Program-made: the position numbers and the translations under genes
NCBI GenBank assembly: GCA_016806145.1
Contig: CP063166.1
Location: 4,464,001 to 4,528,000 of the forward strand
Reading direction: 5' to 3'
Source: Variovorax paradoxus
GTDB taxonomy: Bacteria > Pseudomonadota > Gammaproteobacteria > Burkholderiales > Burkholderiaceae_C
Length of the DNA stretch: 64,000 bases
The notes under the pieces: model-generated
Seen by the model: the letters and a program-made list of their open reading frames with translations, nothing else
What the model was told of the DNA's origin: nothing
Database searches by the model: none
Part shown: in pieces, positions 55,315 to 64,000 of the stretch
How the letters are laid out: each line of letters starts with the position of its first letter
Position numbering within the stretch: the stretch's first letter is position 1

Positions 55315-56276
55315 GCGGTGCCGCCGAGCAGCGCCGCGTAACGCCCCAGGTCCACGTTGCCGCCGCTGATCAGCACGCCCACGCGCTGGCCCGCGATCAG
55401 CGGGCCCGCCGCGCAAGCGGCCGCGAACGCGAGGCAGCCCGTGGGCTCGACCACCATCTTCATGCGCTCGGCGAAGAAGCGCATCGCCTCCACCAGCTGC
55501 GCATCGCTCACGGTGAAGATGTCGTCGACGTCGCGCCGGATGATGCCGAAGGTGTACTCGCCCAGGTGCTGCGTCTGCGCGCCGTCGGCGATGGTCTTGG
55601 GCGTGTCGATGTGCACGATGCGGCCCGCGCGGAACGACTGCTGGCCGTCGTTGCCGGCCTCTGGCTCGACGCCGTAGACCTTGCAGCCGGGCGCGAGCGC
55701 GCGCGCCGACAGGGCCGAGCCCGACAGCAGCCCGCCGCCGCCGAGGCAGACGAACAGGTGGTCGAGCGGGCCCGTTTCCTCGATCAATTCCTTCACGGCC
55801 GTGCCCTGGCCGCTGAGCACGTCGGGATGGTCGTAGGGCGGGATCAGCGTCATGCCGCGCTCGGTGGCGAGCCGGCGCGTCAGCGCCTCGCGGTCCTCGG
55901 TGAAGCGGTCGTACTGCACCACCTCGGCACCGTAGCCGCGCGTGGCCGCGAGCTTGGCGGCCGGCGCGTCCTTGGGCATCACGATCACCGCGGGCATCGA
56001 CAACAGGCGCGCGGCCAGCGCGATCGCCTGCGCATGGTTGCCCGACGAGAAGGCGATCACGCCGCCCTTGCGCTGCTCGGCGTCGAACTTCGACAAGGCA
56101 TTGAACGCGCCGCGGAACTTGAACGCGCCCATGCGCTGGAAGTTCTCGCACTTGAAGAAGAACTGGGCGCCCCAGCGGGCATCGGCGGTGCTGGATCGCA
56201 GCACCGGCGTGCGGTGGGCATGGCCTTCGAGCCGCGCGGCCGCGGCGGTGACGTCGTCGTAGGTGGGGAGTTGCAT
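55311..56276 (-). CDS. PLP-dependent threonine/serine dehydratase-like lyase
   Basis: A 321-residue fold-type II PLP enzyme. The Schiff-base Lys53 is in GAFKFRGAFNAL, the substrate loop is SSGNHAQAIALAA, and the phosphate-binding glycine loop is GGGGLLSG. The lack of an ACT regulatory domain fits catabolic threonine dehydratase, serine racemase or threo-3-hydroxyaspartate ammonia-lyase. The reaction cannot be fixed by sequence. It overlaps the end of the previous membrane-protein gene by 4 bp, tail to tail. Confidence 0.9.
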   Translation of the reverse strand: MQLPTYDDVTAAAARLEGHAHRTPVLRSSTADARWGAQFFFKCENFQRMGAFKFRGAFNALSKFDAEQRKGGVIAFSSGNHAQAIALAARLLSMPAVIVMPKDAPAAKLAATRGYGAEVVQYDRFTEDREALTRRLATERGMTLIPPYDHPDVLSGQGTAVKELIEETGPLDHLFVCLGGGGLLSGSALSARALAPGCKVYGVEPEAGNDGQQSFRAGRIVHIDTPKTIADGAQTQHLGEYTFGIIRRDVDDIFTVSDAQLVEAMRFFAERMKMVVEPTGCLAFAAACAAGPLIAGQRVGVLISGGNVDLGRYAALLGGTA

Positions 56277-56339
56277 GGGCCTAAGTGTCGCGCAGTTGAA
56301 AGCGCGCGGGCAAGGCCGCGGGCACGAGAAGGCCGCCCC

Positions 56340-56374
56340 AAAAAAGAAGCCCGCGGTCTTCTCGACCGCGGGCT
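56340..56374 (-). terminator. intrinsic terminator of the RND operon
   Basis: A perfect 10-bp stem AGCCCGCGGT / ACCGCGGGCT (56348-56357 with 56365-56374) is followed on the minus strand by TTCTTTTTT. Confidence 0.93.
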
Positions 56375-56399
56375 CTGCATCTGTTGCACGGGCGCCGGC

Positions 56400-59300
56400 T
56401 CAGGCCTCGGGCGCCACCTGCCCCGGCGACGCAACCGCGTCGGCCTGGCCGGTTTCTTCCTTCTGGTGCCGCGCCGCGATGAACAGGTACATCGCCGGCA
56501 CCACGAACAGCGTGAACAGCGTGCCGATCGACAGCCCGCTGAAGATCACGATGCCCATCGCCTTGCGGCCCGCCGCGCCCGCGCCCGAGGCGATCACCAG
56601 CGGCAGCACGCCGAACACCATGGCGGCCGTCGTCATCAGGATCGGGCGCAGCCGCGTGCCCGAGGCCTCGACGATGGCGTCGAGCTTGCTCAGGCCCTGC
56701 TTCTGCAGCCGGTTCGCCACCTCCACGATCAGGATGCCGTGCTTGCTGATGAGGCCCATCAGCGTGACCAGCCCGACCTGCGTGTAGATGTTCATCGAGG
56801 CGAAGCCCCAGAAGATGAAGATCATGGCGCCGAACAGCGCCAGCGGCACCGACACTAGGATCACGATCGGATCGCGGAAGCTCTCGAACTGCGCCGCCAG
56901 CGCGAGGAACACGATGATCAGCGCGAACACGAAGGTGATGGCGAAGTTGCCCGACTCCTGCACGAACTGGCGCGACTGGCCCGCGTAGTCGACCGTGTAG
57001 CCGCTGGGCGCGAGCTGCTGCACCACGCCGCGCAGGTACTCGAGCGTCTCGCCCTGCGTGCCGCTGGGCACGCCCTGGATGGTCACGGAGTTGAGCTGCT
57101 GGAAGTGGTTCACCGTCTGCGGCTGCACGCTGTACTTCAGGCTCGCGACCGTGCTGGCCGGCACCACGCCGTTGGGCGTCTTGATGTAGAAGTTCAGCAC
57201 GTCCGAGGGGTTGAGCCGGTCCACCTGCTGCACCTGCGGGATCACCTTGTAGGAGCGGCCCGAGATCGAGAAGTAGTTGACGTAGCCGCCGCCGAGCGCG
57301 GCGCCCAGCGCGTTGCCCACGTCCTGCTGCGTGATGCCGAGCGAGGCGATCTTGTCGCGGTCGACCACCACGGTGGCCTGCGGCAGGTCGATCTTCAGGT
57401 CGGCGTCGATGTAGTAGAACTTTCCTTCGGCGCGCGCCTTGTCCATGATCTGCTGCGCGAGCGTGTTGAGGTTCTCGAACGGCTCGGTGGTCTTGATCAC
57501 GAACTGCACCGGCAGCCCCGAGGCGCCCGGCAGCGCCGGGAACTGGAAGGCCACCACCTTGGCACCGGCGATGCCGTTCCAGCGCTGCTGCAGGTCGGCC
57601 TGGATCTCGTGCGCGCTGCGCGTGCGCTGGTCCCAGGGCTTGAGCAGCACGCCGGCGATGCCGGCATTGGTGCTCGGCACGCCGGTCAGCTGGAACAGCT
57701 GCGCGTACTCGGGCGTGTCGTGCGCGACCTTGAAGATCTGGTCGGCATAGGTCTGCATCTGCGTGATGGTGGCCGTGGGCGCGCCCACCACCTGCGACAG
57801 CACGATGCCCTGGTCCTCCTCGGGCGCCAGCTCGGACTTCGACATCTTGAACATCACGAACAAGAGGCCGATGAGGATCACCCCCATCACGATCATCACC
57901 GGCCAGGTGCGCAGCACGCCGCGCAGGATCAGCTCGTAGCGGTGGTGCACGCGCTCGAAGACGTGCTCGATCTTCGACGCGAACTTGCCGCTGTCCTGCT
58001 CGGGCTTGAAGATGCGCGAGCACATCATCGGCGACAGCGTCAGCGCGACCACGCCCGACACCACCACGGCGCCCGCGAGCGTGAACGCGAACTCGGTGAA
58101 CAGCGAGCCGGTCAGCCCGCCCTGGAAGCCGATGGGCACGTACACCGCCACCAGCACCACGGTCATCGCGAGGATGGGCCCGCCGAGCTCGCGCGCCGCG
58201 AGCAGGGCCGCCTGCATCGGCGTCTTGCCCTCGCGCATGTGGCGGTCGACGTTTTCCACTACGATGATGGCGTCGTCCACCACCAGCCCGATCGCCAGCA
58301 CCAACGCCAGCAAGGTGAGCAGGTTGATCGAGTAGCCCAGCGCCAGCATCACGAAGAAGGTGCCGATCAGCGACAGCGGCATCGCGATCACCGGCACCAG
58401 CACCGCGCGCAGGCTGCCCAGGAACAGATAGATCACCACCGTCACGATCAGCAGCGCCTCGACCAGCGTCTTGATCACCTCGCTGATCGAGGTGTTGATG
58501 AAGTCGGTGGAGTCGTAGACGATCTTGCCGGTCAGCCCGCTGGGCAGCTGGGCCTGCAGCTCGGGAAAGGTGGTGCGCACCTGCTTGGCCACGTCGAGGA
58601 TGTTGGCCTCGGGCGCGACCTTGATGCCGATGAACACCGAGCGCACGCCGTTGAAGGCGACGTTGAAGTCGTAGTTCTCGGAACCCAGCGTCACGTTGGC
58701 CACGTCCTGCAGCCGCACGATGGCGCCGTTGCTGCTCTTGATGGACAGCTGCTTGAACTCGTCCACGCTGTGCAGCGAGGTGCCCGCGGTGAGCGGCACG
58801 CTCACCATCTGGCCCTTGCTCTGGCCGACGGCGGCGAGGTAGTTGTTGGCGGCCAGCGCGGCGCTCACGTCGGTCGCCGTCACGCCGTAGGCGGCCATCT
58901 TCTGCGCGTCGAGCCAGGCGCGCAGCGCGAAGGTGCGCGCGCCCAGGATCTCGGCGGTCTGCACGCCGGGAATGGCATTGAGCTTGGGCTGCACCACGCG
59001 CACCAGGAAGTCGGTGACGTTGTTGTTGGGCAGCGTGTCGCTGTAGAAGCCGATGTACATGGCATCGGTGGTCTGGCCGGTGGCCACCGTCAGCACCGGC
59101 TGCTGCGCCTGCGGCGGCAGCTGGTTGCGCACCGAGTTGACCTGGGTGTTGATCTCGGTCAGCGCGCGGTTCGAGTCGTAGTTCAGCCGCAGGGTGGCGG
59201 TGATGGTCGACACGCCCAGGCTGCTCGAGGACGACAGGTAGTCGATGCCCTGGGCCTGCGACACGGCGGCCTCGAGCGGCTGCGTGATGAAGCCCGCGAC

Positions 59301-59474
59301 CGTGGCGGCGTCGGCACCGTAGTAGGCGGTGCTGATGGTGACCACACCGTTCTCGGTCTTCGGGTACTGGTTGACCGGCAGGCCGGCCAGCGCGCGCAGC
59401 CCCAGCACCACGATCAGCAGGCTCACCACCATCGCCAGCACGGGCCGGCGGATGAAGATGTCGGTGAAGTTCAT
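56400..59474 (-). CDS. RND-type multidrug efflux pump (HAE1 family)
   Basis: A 1024-residue inner-membrane proton-driven exporter. It starts MNFTDIFIRRPVLAMVVSLLIVVLGLRAL, a typical HAE1 N-terminus, and the membrane core contains the charge relay DDAIIVVENVDRHM region in helix 4. GLVVDDAIIVVE and the late SGTRLRPILMTTAAMVFGVLPL are conserved. It belongs nearer to MexF/MdtB-type pumps by its KFNAIPGVQ-like loops. It follows the adaptor gene by 10 bp and ends at a strong terminator, completing the operon. Confidence 0.94.
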   Translation of the reverse strand: MNFTDIFIRRPVLAMVVSLLIVVLGLRALAGLPVNQYPKTENGVVTISTAYYGADAATVAGFITQPLEAAVSQAQGIDYLSSSSSLGVSTITATLRLNYDSNRALTEINTQVNSVRNQLPPQAQQPVLTVATGQTTDAMYIGFYSDTLPNNNVTDFLVRVVQPKLNAIPGVQTAEILGARTFALRAWLDAQKMAAYGVTATDVSAALAANNYLAAVGQSKGQMVSVPLTAGTSLHSVDEFKQLSIKSSNGAIVRLQDVANVTLGSENYDFNVAFNGVRSVFIGIKVAPEANILDVAKQVRTTFPELQAQLPSGLTGKIVYDSTDFINTSISEVIKTLVEALLIVTVVIYLFLGSLRAVLVPVIAMPLSLIGTFFVMLALGYSINLLTLLALVLAIGLVVDDAIIVVENVDRHMREGKTPMQAALLAARELGGPILAMTVVLVAVYVPIGFQGGLTGSLFTEFAFTLAGAVVVSGVVALTLSPMMCSRIFKPEQDSGKFASKIEHVFERVHHRYELILRGVLRTWPVMIVMGVILIGLLFVMFKMSKSELAPEEDQGIVLSQVVGAPTATITQMQTYADQIFKVAHDTPEYAQLFQLTGVPSTNAGIAGVLLKPWDQRTRSAHEIQADLQQRWNGIAGAKVVAFQFPALPGASGLPVQFVIKTTEPFENLNTLAQQIMDKARAEGKFYYIDADLKIDLPQATVVVDRDKIASLGITQQDVGNALGAALGGGYVNYFSISGRSYKVIPQVQQVDRLNPSDVLNFYIKTPNGVVPASTVASLKYSVQPQTVNHFQQLNSVTIQGVPSGTQGETLEYLRGVVQQLAPSGYTVDYAGQSRQFVQESGNFAITFVFALIIVFLALAAQFESFRDPIVILVSVPLALFGAMIFIFWGFASMNIYTQVGLVTLMGLISKHGILIVEVANRLQKQGLSKLDAIVEASGTRLRPILMTTAAMVFGVLPLVIASGAGAAGRKAMGIVIFSGLSIGTLFTLFVVPAMYLFIAARHQKEETGQADAVASPGQVAPEA

Positions 59475-59484
59475 GCGAGCGGCC

Positions 59485-60669
59485 TCACTTTTCCTGCGGC
59501 GTCGGGTTCGGGTTGTTGGTCGGCTGGACGCTGTTGTCGACCTTCACCGGCGTGCCGTTCTTCAGCTTGTTCTGCCCGCTGCTCACCACCACCTGGCCGG
59601 CCTCCAGGCCCTTGACGATGGCGATCTGGTCGCCGCGCGTCGGACCGGTCTCGACGAAGACCTGCTGCGCGACCAGCTGCTGTCCGCTCGGCGCATTGGC
59701 GTTGGCCGCCGGCGCGGCGCCCGATGCGCCAGCGGCGGGCGCGGTCGCGGCCTTGAAGGCATCGGCCGTCTTCACCACGAACACCGTCGAGCCGTAGGGG
59801 TTGTAGGTGACGGCGGTGGACGGCAGCGTGAGCTGTTCGCGCGCACCGCCGATGTCGATCTTCACGGTGGCGAACATGCCCGGCAGCAGTTGCTGCTTCG
59901 GGTTCGAGACGGTCGCCTGCACCTGCACGTTGCGCGTGGCGGCATCCACCTTGGGGCTGATCGCATTGATCCTGCCGCTGAAGGCCTGGCCGGCGAAGGC
60001 ATCGACCGCGAGGTTCACCACCTGGCCGACCGCGAGGCCGGCGAGCTGCTGCTGCGGCAGCGTGAAGTCGACGTAGATCGGGTCCAACGTCTGCAGGGTG
60101 ACCAGCTTATCGCCCGCGTTCACGTACTGGCCCGGGTTCAGCGTGGTGATGCCCAGGCGGCCCGCGAACGGCGCGCGGATCGACTTCTTCGCCACCACGG
60201 CGGCCTGCTGCTCGACCTGCGCGCGCTTGGCCTTGAGGTCGTTGGTGTCGGCATCGATCTGCGCCTGGCTCACGGCCTGCACCGCGAGCTGCGCCTGGTC
60301 GCGCTTGAGCACGGTGGCGGCCTGCGCGGCGGCGGCCTCGGCCGCATGCAGCTGGGCGATGTCGGAGTCGGCGTTGAGTTCGACCAGCAGCGCGCCGGCC
60401 TTCACGTCCTGTCCGGACTTGAAATGCACCTGGCGCACCAGGCCGGCCACCTCGGTGCCGAGGTCTGCGCCGCGCACCGGGTTCAGCGTGCCGACCGCGG
60501 AGAACTGCGACTGCCACTGCAGCTTCTGCACCTCGACCGTCGACACGGTCTGCGGGCCCGGCTTGGGCACGGCGGCAATCAACGCGCGGATCTGCAGGAA
60601 CTTGCCGAGCGCCAGCGCGGCAACGACCAGCAGCACGCAGCCGATCATGATGATCATTCTCCGGGTCAT
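59485..60669 (-). CDS. RND efflux periplasmic adaptor (membrane fusion protein)
   Basis: A 394-residue membrane-fusion protein. One N-terminal membrane helix (about 5-23), then barrel-sandwich halves (TEVAGLVRQVHFKSGQDVKAG and APFAGRLGITTLNPGQYVNAGDKL) separated by a coiled-coil hairpin (about 105-165), and a beta-barrel region with VDFTLPQQQLAGL. Its insertion of a ~30-residue Ala/Gly-rich segment near 310-345 is unusual. The order outer-membrane factor, adaptor, pump on one strand implies co-transcription. Confidence 0.93.
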   Translation of the reverse strand: MTRRMIIMIGCVLLVVAALALGKFLQIRALIAAVPKPGPQTVSTVEVQKLQWQSQFSAVGTLNPVRGADLGTEVAGLVRQVHFKSGQDVKAGALLVELNADSDIAQLHAAEAAAAQAATVLKRDQAQLAVQAVSQAQIDADTNDLKAKRAQVEQQAAVVAKKSIRAPFAGRLGITTLNPGQYVNAGDKLVTLQTLDPIYVDFTLPQQQLAGLAVGQVVNLAVDAFAGQAFSGRINAISPKVDAATRNVQVQATVSNPKQQLLPGMFATVKIDIGGAREQLTLPSTAVTYNPYGSTVFVVKTADAFKAATAPAAGASGAAPAANANAPSGQQLVAQQVFVETGPTRGDQIAIVKGLEAGQVVVSSGQNKLKNGTPVKVDNSVQPTNNPNPTPQEK

Positions 60670-60710
60670 GGGTAGGCTTCTCTTCGAGTCAAGGATGAGG
60701 GGGTGAGCTG

Positions 60711-60737
60711 CCGCGGCATGAGGTTGTCATGCCGCGG
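60711..60737. other. intra-operon hairpin between the outer-membrane factor and adaptor genes
   Basis: A perfect 11-bp inverted repeat CCGCGGCATGA / TCATGCCGCGG (60711-60721 with 60727-60737, loop GGTTG). It has no T-run on either strand, so it is more likely an mRNA stability or processing signal than a terminator. Confidence 0.75.
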
Positions 60738-60743
60738 CGGGGT

Positions 60744-62345
60744 TCAGTTGCGCGCCGGGGCGGAAGTGGCATCGGCGGCATCGGCGGCCGGGGCGATGGT
60801 CGCGTCGGCGAGTTCGCCGCGGTTCCACCAGCCGCCGCCCAGCGCCTGGAACAGCGCGGCCGTGTCGGCATGGCGCGCGGCCTGGGCCTGCACCAGCGCG
60901 GTGTGCGTCTGCAGCCAGGCCTGCTGCGCGGTCAGCAGCTGCACGTAGCTGACGGCGCCGGCGCGGAACTGCGCCGTCGCCAGGTCGAGCGACTGCCTGG
61001 CGAGCGACTCGGCCGTGGCCTGGGTCTGCAGCGCGGTGGCGTCGATCTCGAGCGCGCGCAGCGCATCGGCCACGTTCTGGAAGGCACCGAGCACGGTGTC
61101 GCGGTACTGCGCCGCGGCCGCGTCGTAGGCCGCGACCGCCGCGCGCTTCTGCGCGCGCAGCGTGCCGCCGTCGAAGATCGGCTGCGTGAGCGCGGCGCCC
61201 ACGCTCCAGAAGTCGGTGGCCGAGCGGAACAGCTCGCGCGAGCGCGTGGCGCTGCTGCCGTAGCTGCCGGTGAGGTTGAACTTGGGATAGAGGTTGGCGG
61301 TGGCCACGCCGATCTGCGCGCTGGCCGCGTGCAGCCGGGCCTCGCTGGCGCGCACGTCGGGCCGCTGGCGCGCGAGCTCGGAGGGCAGCGACAGGGGCAG
61401 CTCGGCCGGCAGGCTCAGGCTCGCGAGATCGAATTCGGGCAGGCCGGCCTCGCTCGGCAGGCGGCCCGCGTAGACGGCGAGCTGGTGGCGCGTCTGCGCG
61501 AGCGACTTCTCGATCGCGGGGATCGTGGCCAGGGTCTGCGCGAGCTGGGTGCGCTGCTGCAGCACGATCGATTTGGCGATCGCGCCGGTGTCGAACTGCT
61601 TTTCGATCACGTCGAGCTGCTGCTGCTGCGCCTGCAGCACCTCGCGCGTGGCCTGCAGCTGCGCGCGCAGCGCGGCTTCGCGGATCGCGGTGGTCACGAG
61701 GTTGCCGGTGAGGGTCAGGTAGACCGCCTCGACCTGGTAGCGCTGCGCCTCGAGCGTGGCCTGCGCGCCCTCGAGCGCGCGGCGGTTGCCGCCGAAGACG
61801 TCGAGCGCATAGCTGACGTTGACCTGGGCGTTGTAGAGCGTGAGCAGCTGGCCGCCCGGCACCTGCGTCGTCACCTGCGAGGCGCGCTCGCGGGTGCCGC
61901 CCAGCGAACCGTTGACCTGGGGCCACAGCAGGCTGCCCGACTGCGCCTCGTAGTTGGCCTGGGCCTCGCGCAAGGTGGCCTGGGCCGAGGCCAGCGTGGG
62001 GCTCTGCGCGAGCGCGTCGCGGATCAGGCGGTCGAGCGGTTCGGAACGGAACACGGCCCACCACTGCGCGGGAATGTCGCGGCCCGGCAGCAGCAGCTGC
62101 GACTGGCCGCCCGGCACCGGCGCCTGCGCGGTGCGCTCGGGCACCGGCGAGGGCGTGTAGTCGGCGCCCTGCGCGGCGGGCGGCAGGCCCGGGGTCTTGA
62201 AGTCGGGGCCGAGCGTGCAGGCGCTCAGCAGCAGGGCCGCTCCCAGGACGACGCCCTGGCGGGGCCAGCCCGCGCGCCCGAGCGCGGGGCCGGCCGGCGA
62301 GGCGTGGCGAGGGTCCTGCGCTGCTTTGTTGTCTTGGTTTTGCAT
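60744..62345 (-). CDS. NodT-family outer-membrane efflux lipoprotein
   Basis: A 533-residue TolC-type outer-membrane factor. The signal peptide ends in LLLSAC with lipidated Cys43 after a 30-residue pre-region, then TLGPDFKTP. Duplicated outer-membrane efflux repeats follow (LAQSPTLASAQATLREAQANYEAQ; ELARQRPDVRASEARLHAASAQIGVATANLYP). The start at MQNQDN (62345) is safer than 62375. It heads the operon with the adaptor and pump encoded downstream. The C-terminus after about 510 is Ala-rich and probably disordered. Confidence 0.93.
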   Translation of the reverse strand: MQNQDNKAAQDPRHASPAGPALGRAGWPRQGVVLGAALLLSACTLGPDFKTPGLPPAAQGADYTPSPVPERTAQAPVPGGQSQLLLPGRDIPAQWWAVFRSEPLDRLIRDALAQSPTLASAQATLREAQANYEAQSGSLLWPQVNGSLGGTRERASQVTTQVPGGQLLTLYNAQVNVSYALDVFGGNRRALEGAQATLEAQRYQVEAVYLTLTGNLVTTAIREAALRAQLQATREVLQAQQQQLDVIEKQFDTGAIAKSIVLQQRTQLAQTLATIPAIEKSLAQTRHQLAVYAGRLPSEAGLPEFDLASLSLPAELPLSLPSELARQRPDVRASEARLHAASAQIGVATANLYPKFNLTGSYGSSATRSRELFRSATDFWSVGAALTQPIFDGGTLRAQKRAAVAAYDAAAAQYRDTVLGAFQNVADALRALEIDATALQTQATAESLARQSLDLATAQFRAGAVSYVQLLTAQQAWLQTHTALVQAQAARHADTAALFQALGGGWWNRGELADATIAPAADAADATSAPARN

Positions 62346-62521
62346 TGGGCGAGGGTTGTACACCCGGAAGGTCACGAAAAGCTGACCTGAAAAGAAAGAA
62401 AGGCCGGCGGAAATCGGGGCCGGGCCGGGCCGGATTGTCTGGCCGCGCGTTACGCGAGCATTGCGCGCGCCGCCGGCCGTTCCGGTGAAAACCCTAGCTG
62501 CGCCGCCGCTCCGAATTTCGT

Positions 62522-62537
62522 ACTCTGTATACAGAGT
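62522..62537. promoter_or_regulatory. perfect 16-bp palindrome, GntR (FCD) operator
   Basis: ACTCTGTATACAGAGT is fully self-complementary, centred on GTATAC, the core preferred by many FadR/FCD-type GntR regulators. It ends 19 bp before the GntR start codon, so it probably mediates autoregulation of the GntR-PhyH operon. Confidence 0.8.
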
Positions 62538-62556
62538 TCAGAAACGGAGTCCCGCC

Positions 62557-63288
62557 ATGCCCGCCCAGCTCGTCAGCATCGAGGTCGCGCCCGACCTCGT
62601 CGACCAGGTGTACCGCGCCCTGCTCGGCGCGATCAGCAGCGGCGAGCTCGCGCCCGGCGAGCGGCTCACGCAGGAGGACATCGCGCAGCGGCTTTCGGTG
62701 TCGCGCCAGCCGGTGCTGCAGGCGCTGCGGCTGCTCAAGAAGGACGGCTTCGTGCACGACGCGCCGGGCCGCGGCGTGCTGGTGGCGCCGCTCGATCCCG
62801 ACTGGATGCGCAAGGTCTACCAGGTGCGCGGCGCGCTCGACGTGCTGGCCGCGCGGCTCGCGGCCGCCGAGCGCTTTCGCATCGACCCCAAGCTGATGGA
62901 ACGCGGACGCCGCGCCGCGCGCGGGCGCAACGTCGAAGCCATGATCGATGCCGACATGGCCTTCCACCAGGCCATCTACGCGGCCTCGGGCAATCCGCTG
63001 ATCGCGCAGAGCGCCGACCAGCACTGGCGCCACCTGCGCCGCGCGATGGGCGCGGTGCTGCAGGCCGAGCCGCAGCGCGAGTCGCTGTGGGACGAACACG
63101 AGGCCATCGCGGCCGCCATCGCCGCGGGCGACGCCGGCGAGGCCGCGCGCCTGAGCGAGGAGCACGTGGCGCGGGCCAGCGAGGCGCTGGGCCGGCGGCT
63201 GGCCGAGCAGCTCGCGCGCGCAGCCTCACCCGCATCGGCCCCCTCTTCCCTTTCCCACCCCCGCACGACCCAAGGAGACACCGCATGA
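62557..63288 (+). CDS. GntR-family regulator with FCD effector domain
   Basis: A 243-residue regulator. Winged helix at about 10-75 (LVDQVYRALLGAISSGELAPGERLTQEDIAQRLSVSRQPVLQALRLLKKDGF) and an all-helical FCD domain with metal/ligand residues in DADMAFHQAIYAASGN and EHEAIAAAIAAGD. The ATG at 62557 follows GGAG. It lies just behind a perfect palindrome and its stop overlaps the PhyH-like start as ATGA, so the two are regulated together. The frame extends upstream to 62461 without support. Confidence 0.92.
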   Translation: MPAQLVSIEVAPDLVDQVYRALLGAISSGELAPGERLTQEDIAQRLSVSRQPVLQALRLLKKDGFVHDAPGRGVLVAPLDPDWMRKVYQVRGALDVLAARLAAAERFRIDPKLMERGRRAARGRNVEAMIDADMAFHQAIYAASGNPLIAQSADQHWRHLRRAMGAVLQAEPQRESLWDEHEAIAAAIAAGDAGEAARLSEEHVARASEALGRRLAEQLARAASPASAPSSLSHPRTTQGDTA

Positions 63289-64000
63289 AGCTGACCCCCG
63301 AGCAACGCGCGCAGTTCGAGCGCGACGGCTACCTGTTCTTTCCCGGCCATTTCTCCCCCGAGGAGACCCGCGTGCTGACCGACGCGGTGCCCGAACTCTA
63401 CGGCCGCCGCGAGGCCTTCAACGTGCGCGAGAAGGGATCGGATGCGGTGCGCACGAACTTCGCGGCCCACCTCTACAGCGAACCCTTCGCGAAGCTCGCG
63501 CGCCATCCGCGCATGGTGGGCCCGGTGCGCGACCTCTTCGAGGAGGAGGTCTACATGCACCAGTTCAAGATCAACGGCAAGATGGCCTTCGAGGGCGACG
63601 TCTGGCAATGGCACCAGGACTACGGCACCTGGCTCAACGACGACCTGATGCCGACCGAGCGCGCGATGAACGTCGCGATCTTTCTCGACGACGTGAACGA
63701 GCACAACGGCCCGCTGATGTTCATCCCGGGCAGCCACCGCAAGGGCGTGGTCGACGCGAAGCACGACCTCACGACCACCAGCTACCCGCTGTGGACGGTC
63801 GACAACGCGCTGATCCGCCAGCTGGTGGATCGCGCCGGCGGCAAGGACGGCGGCATCGTCTCGCCCAAGGGCCCGGCCGGCTCGATGATCCTGTTCCACA
63901 GCTGCCTGGTGCATGCCTCGGGCAGCAACCTGTCGCCGTTCAACCGCGTGGCGGTGTATCTGAGCCTGTGCGCGGTCAGCAACCACATCCGCCGCCACAA
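63285..64000 (+). CDS. phytanoyl-CoA dioxygenase-family oxygenase, truncated by the window edge
   Basis: An open frame from ATG 63285 continues past the end (238 complete residues seen, no stop). It starts MKLTPEQRAQFERDGYLFF, the classical PhyH/EctD opening. The Fe(II) ligands are His110-x-Asp112 (WQWHQDYGTW) and His210 (CLVHASGSN), and Arg221 is a candidate 2-oxoglutarate ligand. IFLDDVNEHNGPLMFIPGSH is highly typical. It is coupled to the GntR gene (ATGA). The substrate is unknown; the family includes ectoine hydroxylases and many uncharacterised members. Confidence 0.92.
   Translation, partial: MKLTPEQRAQFERDGYLFFPGHFSPEETRVLTDAVPELYGRREAFNVREKGSDAVRTNFAAHLYSEPFAKLARHPRMVGPVRDLFEEEVYMHQFKINGKMAFEGDVWQWHQDYGTWLNDDLMPTERAMNVAIFLDDVNEHNGPLMFIPGSHRKGVVDAKHDLTTTSYPLWTVDNALIRQLVDRAGGKDGGIVSPKGPAGSMILFHSCLVHASGSNLSPFNRVAVYLSLCAVSNHIRRH

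Noticed and set aside
57105..59615. 836-residue open frame antisense to the RND pump
   Set aside because: A GC-driven shadow of the conserved RND gene, with no start signal or domain.

Overview
The window reads as a chromosomal segment of a high-GC betaproteobacterium of the Comamonadaceae, most likely Variovorax or a close relative. The reasons are the GC-rich third codon positions, the gene order pyrG / DUF1330 / eno / ftsB, three periplasmic tripartite-tricarboxylate (Bug) receptors, many AraC/LysR/GntR/TetR regulators beside small catabolic operons, and scattered 17-bp GCTA-N9-TAGC elements of a type I recall from this family. I see no rRNA, tRNA, CRISPR array, phage or insertion sequence. 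The genus call is inference.

Layout. 1-8.7 kb is housekeeping: dapA, bamC and a metallo-beta-lactamase-fold hydrolase; an Ala-Pro lipoprotein; a RoxA-type ribosomal oxygenase diverging from a SlyD-like isomerase; a glycine-zipper lipoprotein; and the overlapping set coaBC / membrane protein / dut. 8.8-13.9 kb holds pyrG, a DUF1330 gene, eno, ftsB and an NAD-salvage pair (pnuC plus a NadR-type kinase). 14-20 kb has an unknown secreted protein, an AraC regulator diverging from an SDR and an imine-reductase-like gene, hslO, a gamma-carbonic anhydrase and a DUF455 ferritin-like protein.

20-31.2 kb is accessory metabolism: a TetR-controlled thiolase/MaoC operon with a matching operator at both promoters; a phnDCE phosphonate-type ABC importer joined to two Bug receptors with a divergent LysR gene; xerD; a third Bug receptor; and an AEC permease. 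31.2-31.6 kb is a hairpin-rich non-coding block. 31.6-35.3 kb is a compact methionine module: a MesD-type folate-independent methionine synthase, its partner MesX (DUF1852), an FMN reductase, and a divergent MetR-like activator. This is the most distinctive system here.

35.3-48.4 kb has queG, tsaE-amiC, a glycine-zipper lipoprotein, a DedA protein, a dienelactone hydrolase fused to a second domain, a LysR gene, an MFS transporter with a sugar-acid dehydratase, mutL and a lipoprotein hydrolase. 48.5-52.8 kb encodes a molybdenum hydroxylase (large subunit, 2Fe-2S subunit, cytochrome c) diverging from an AraC regulator across repeated TTGCCTGA boxes. 52.8-55.3 kb has miaA, an orphan MacB/LolD-type ATPase and an unknown membrane protein. 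55.3-62.3 kb has a PLP lyase and a tripartite RND efflux operon (outer-membrane factor, adaptor, pump). The window ends with a GntR regulator under a perfect 16-bp palindrome, coupled to a phytanoyl-CoA-dioxygenase-like gene cut by the window edge.

Start codons were chosen from ribosome-binding sites, overlaps and family lengths. Functions rest on recognised motifs, without database searches.
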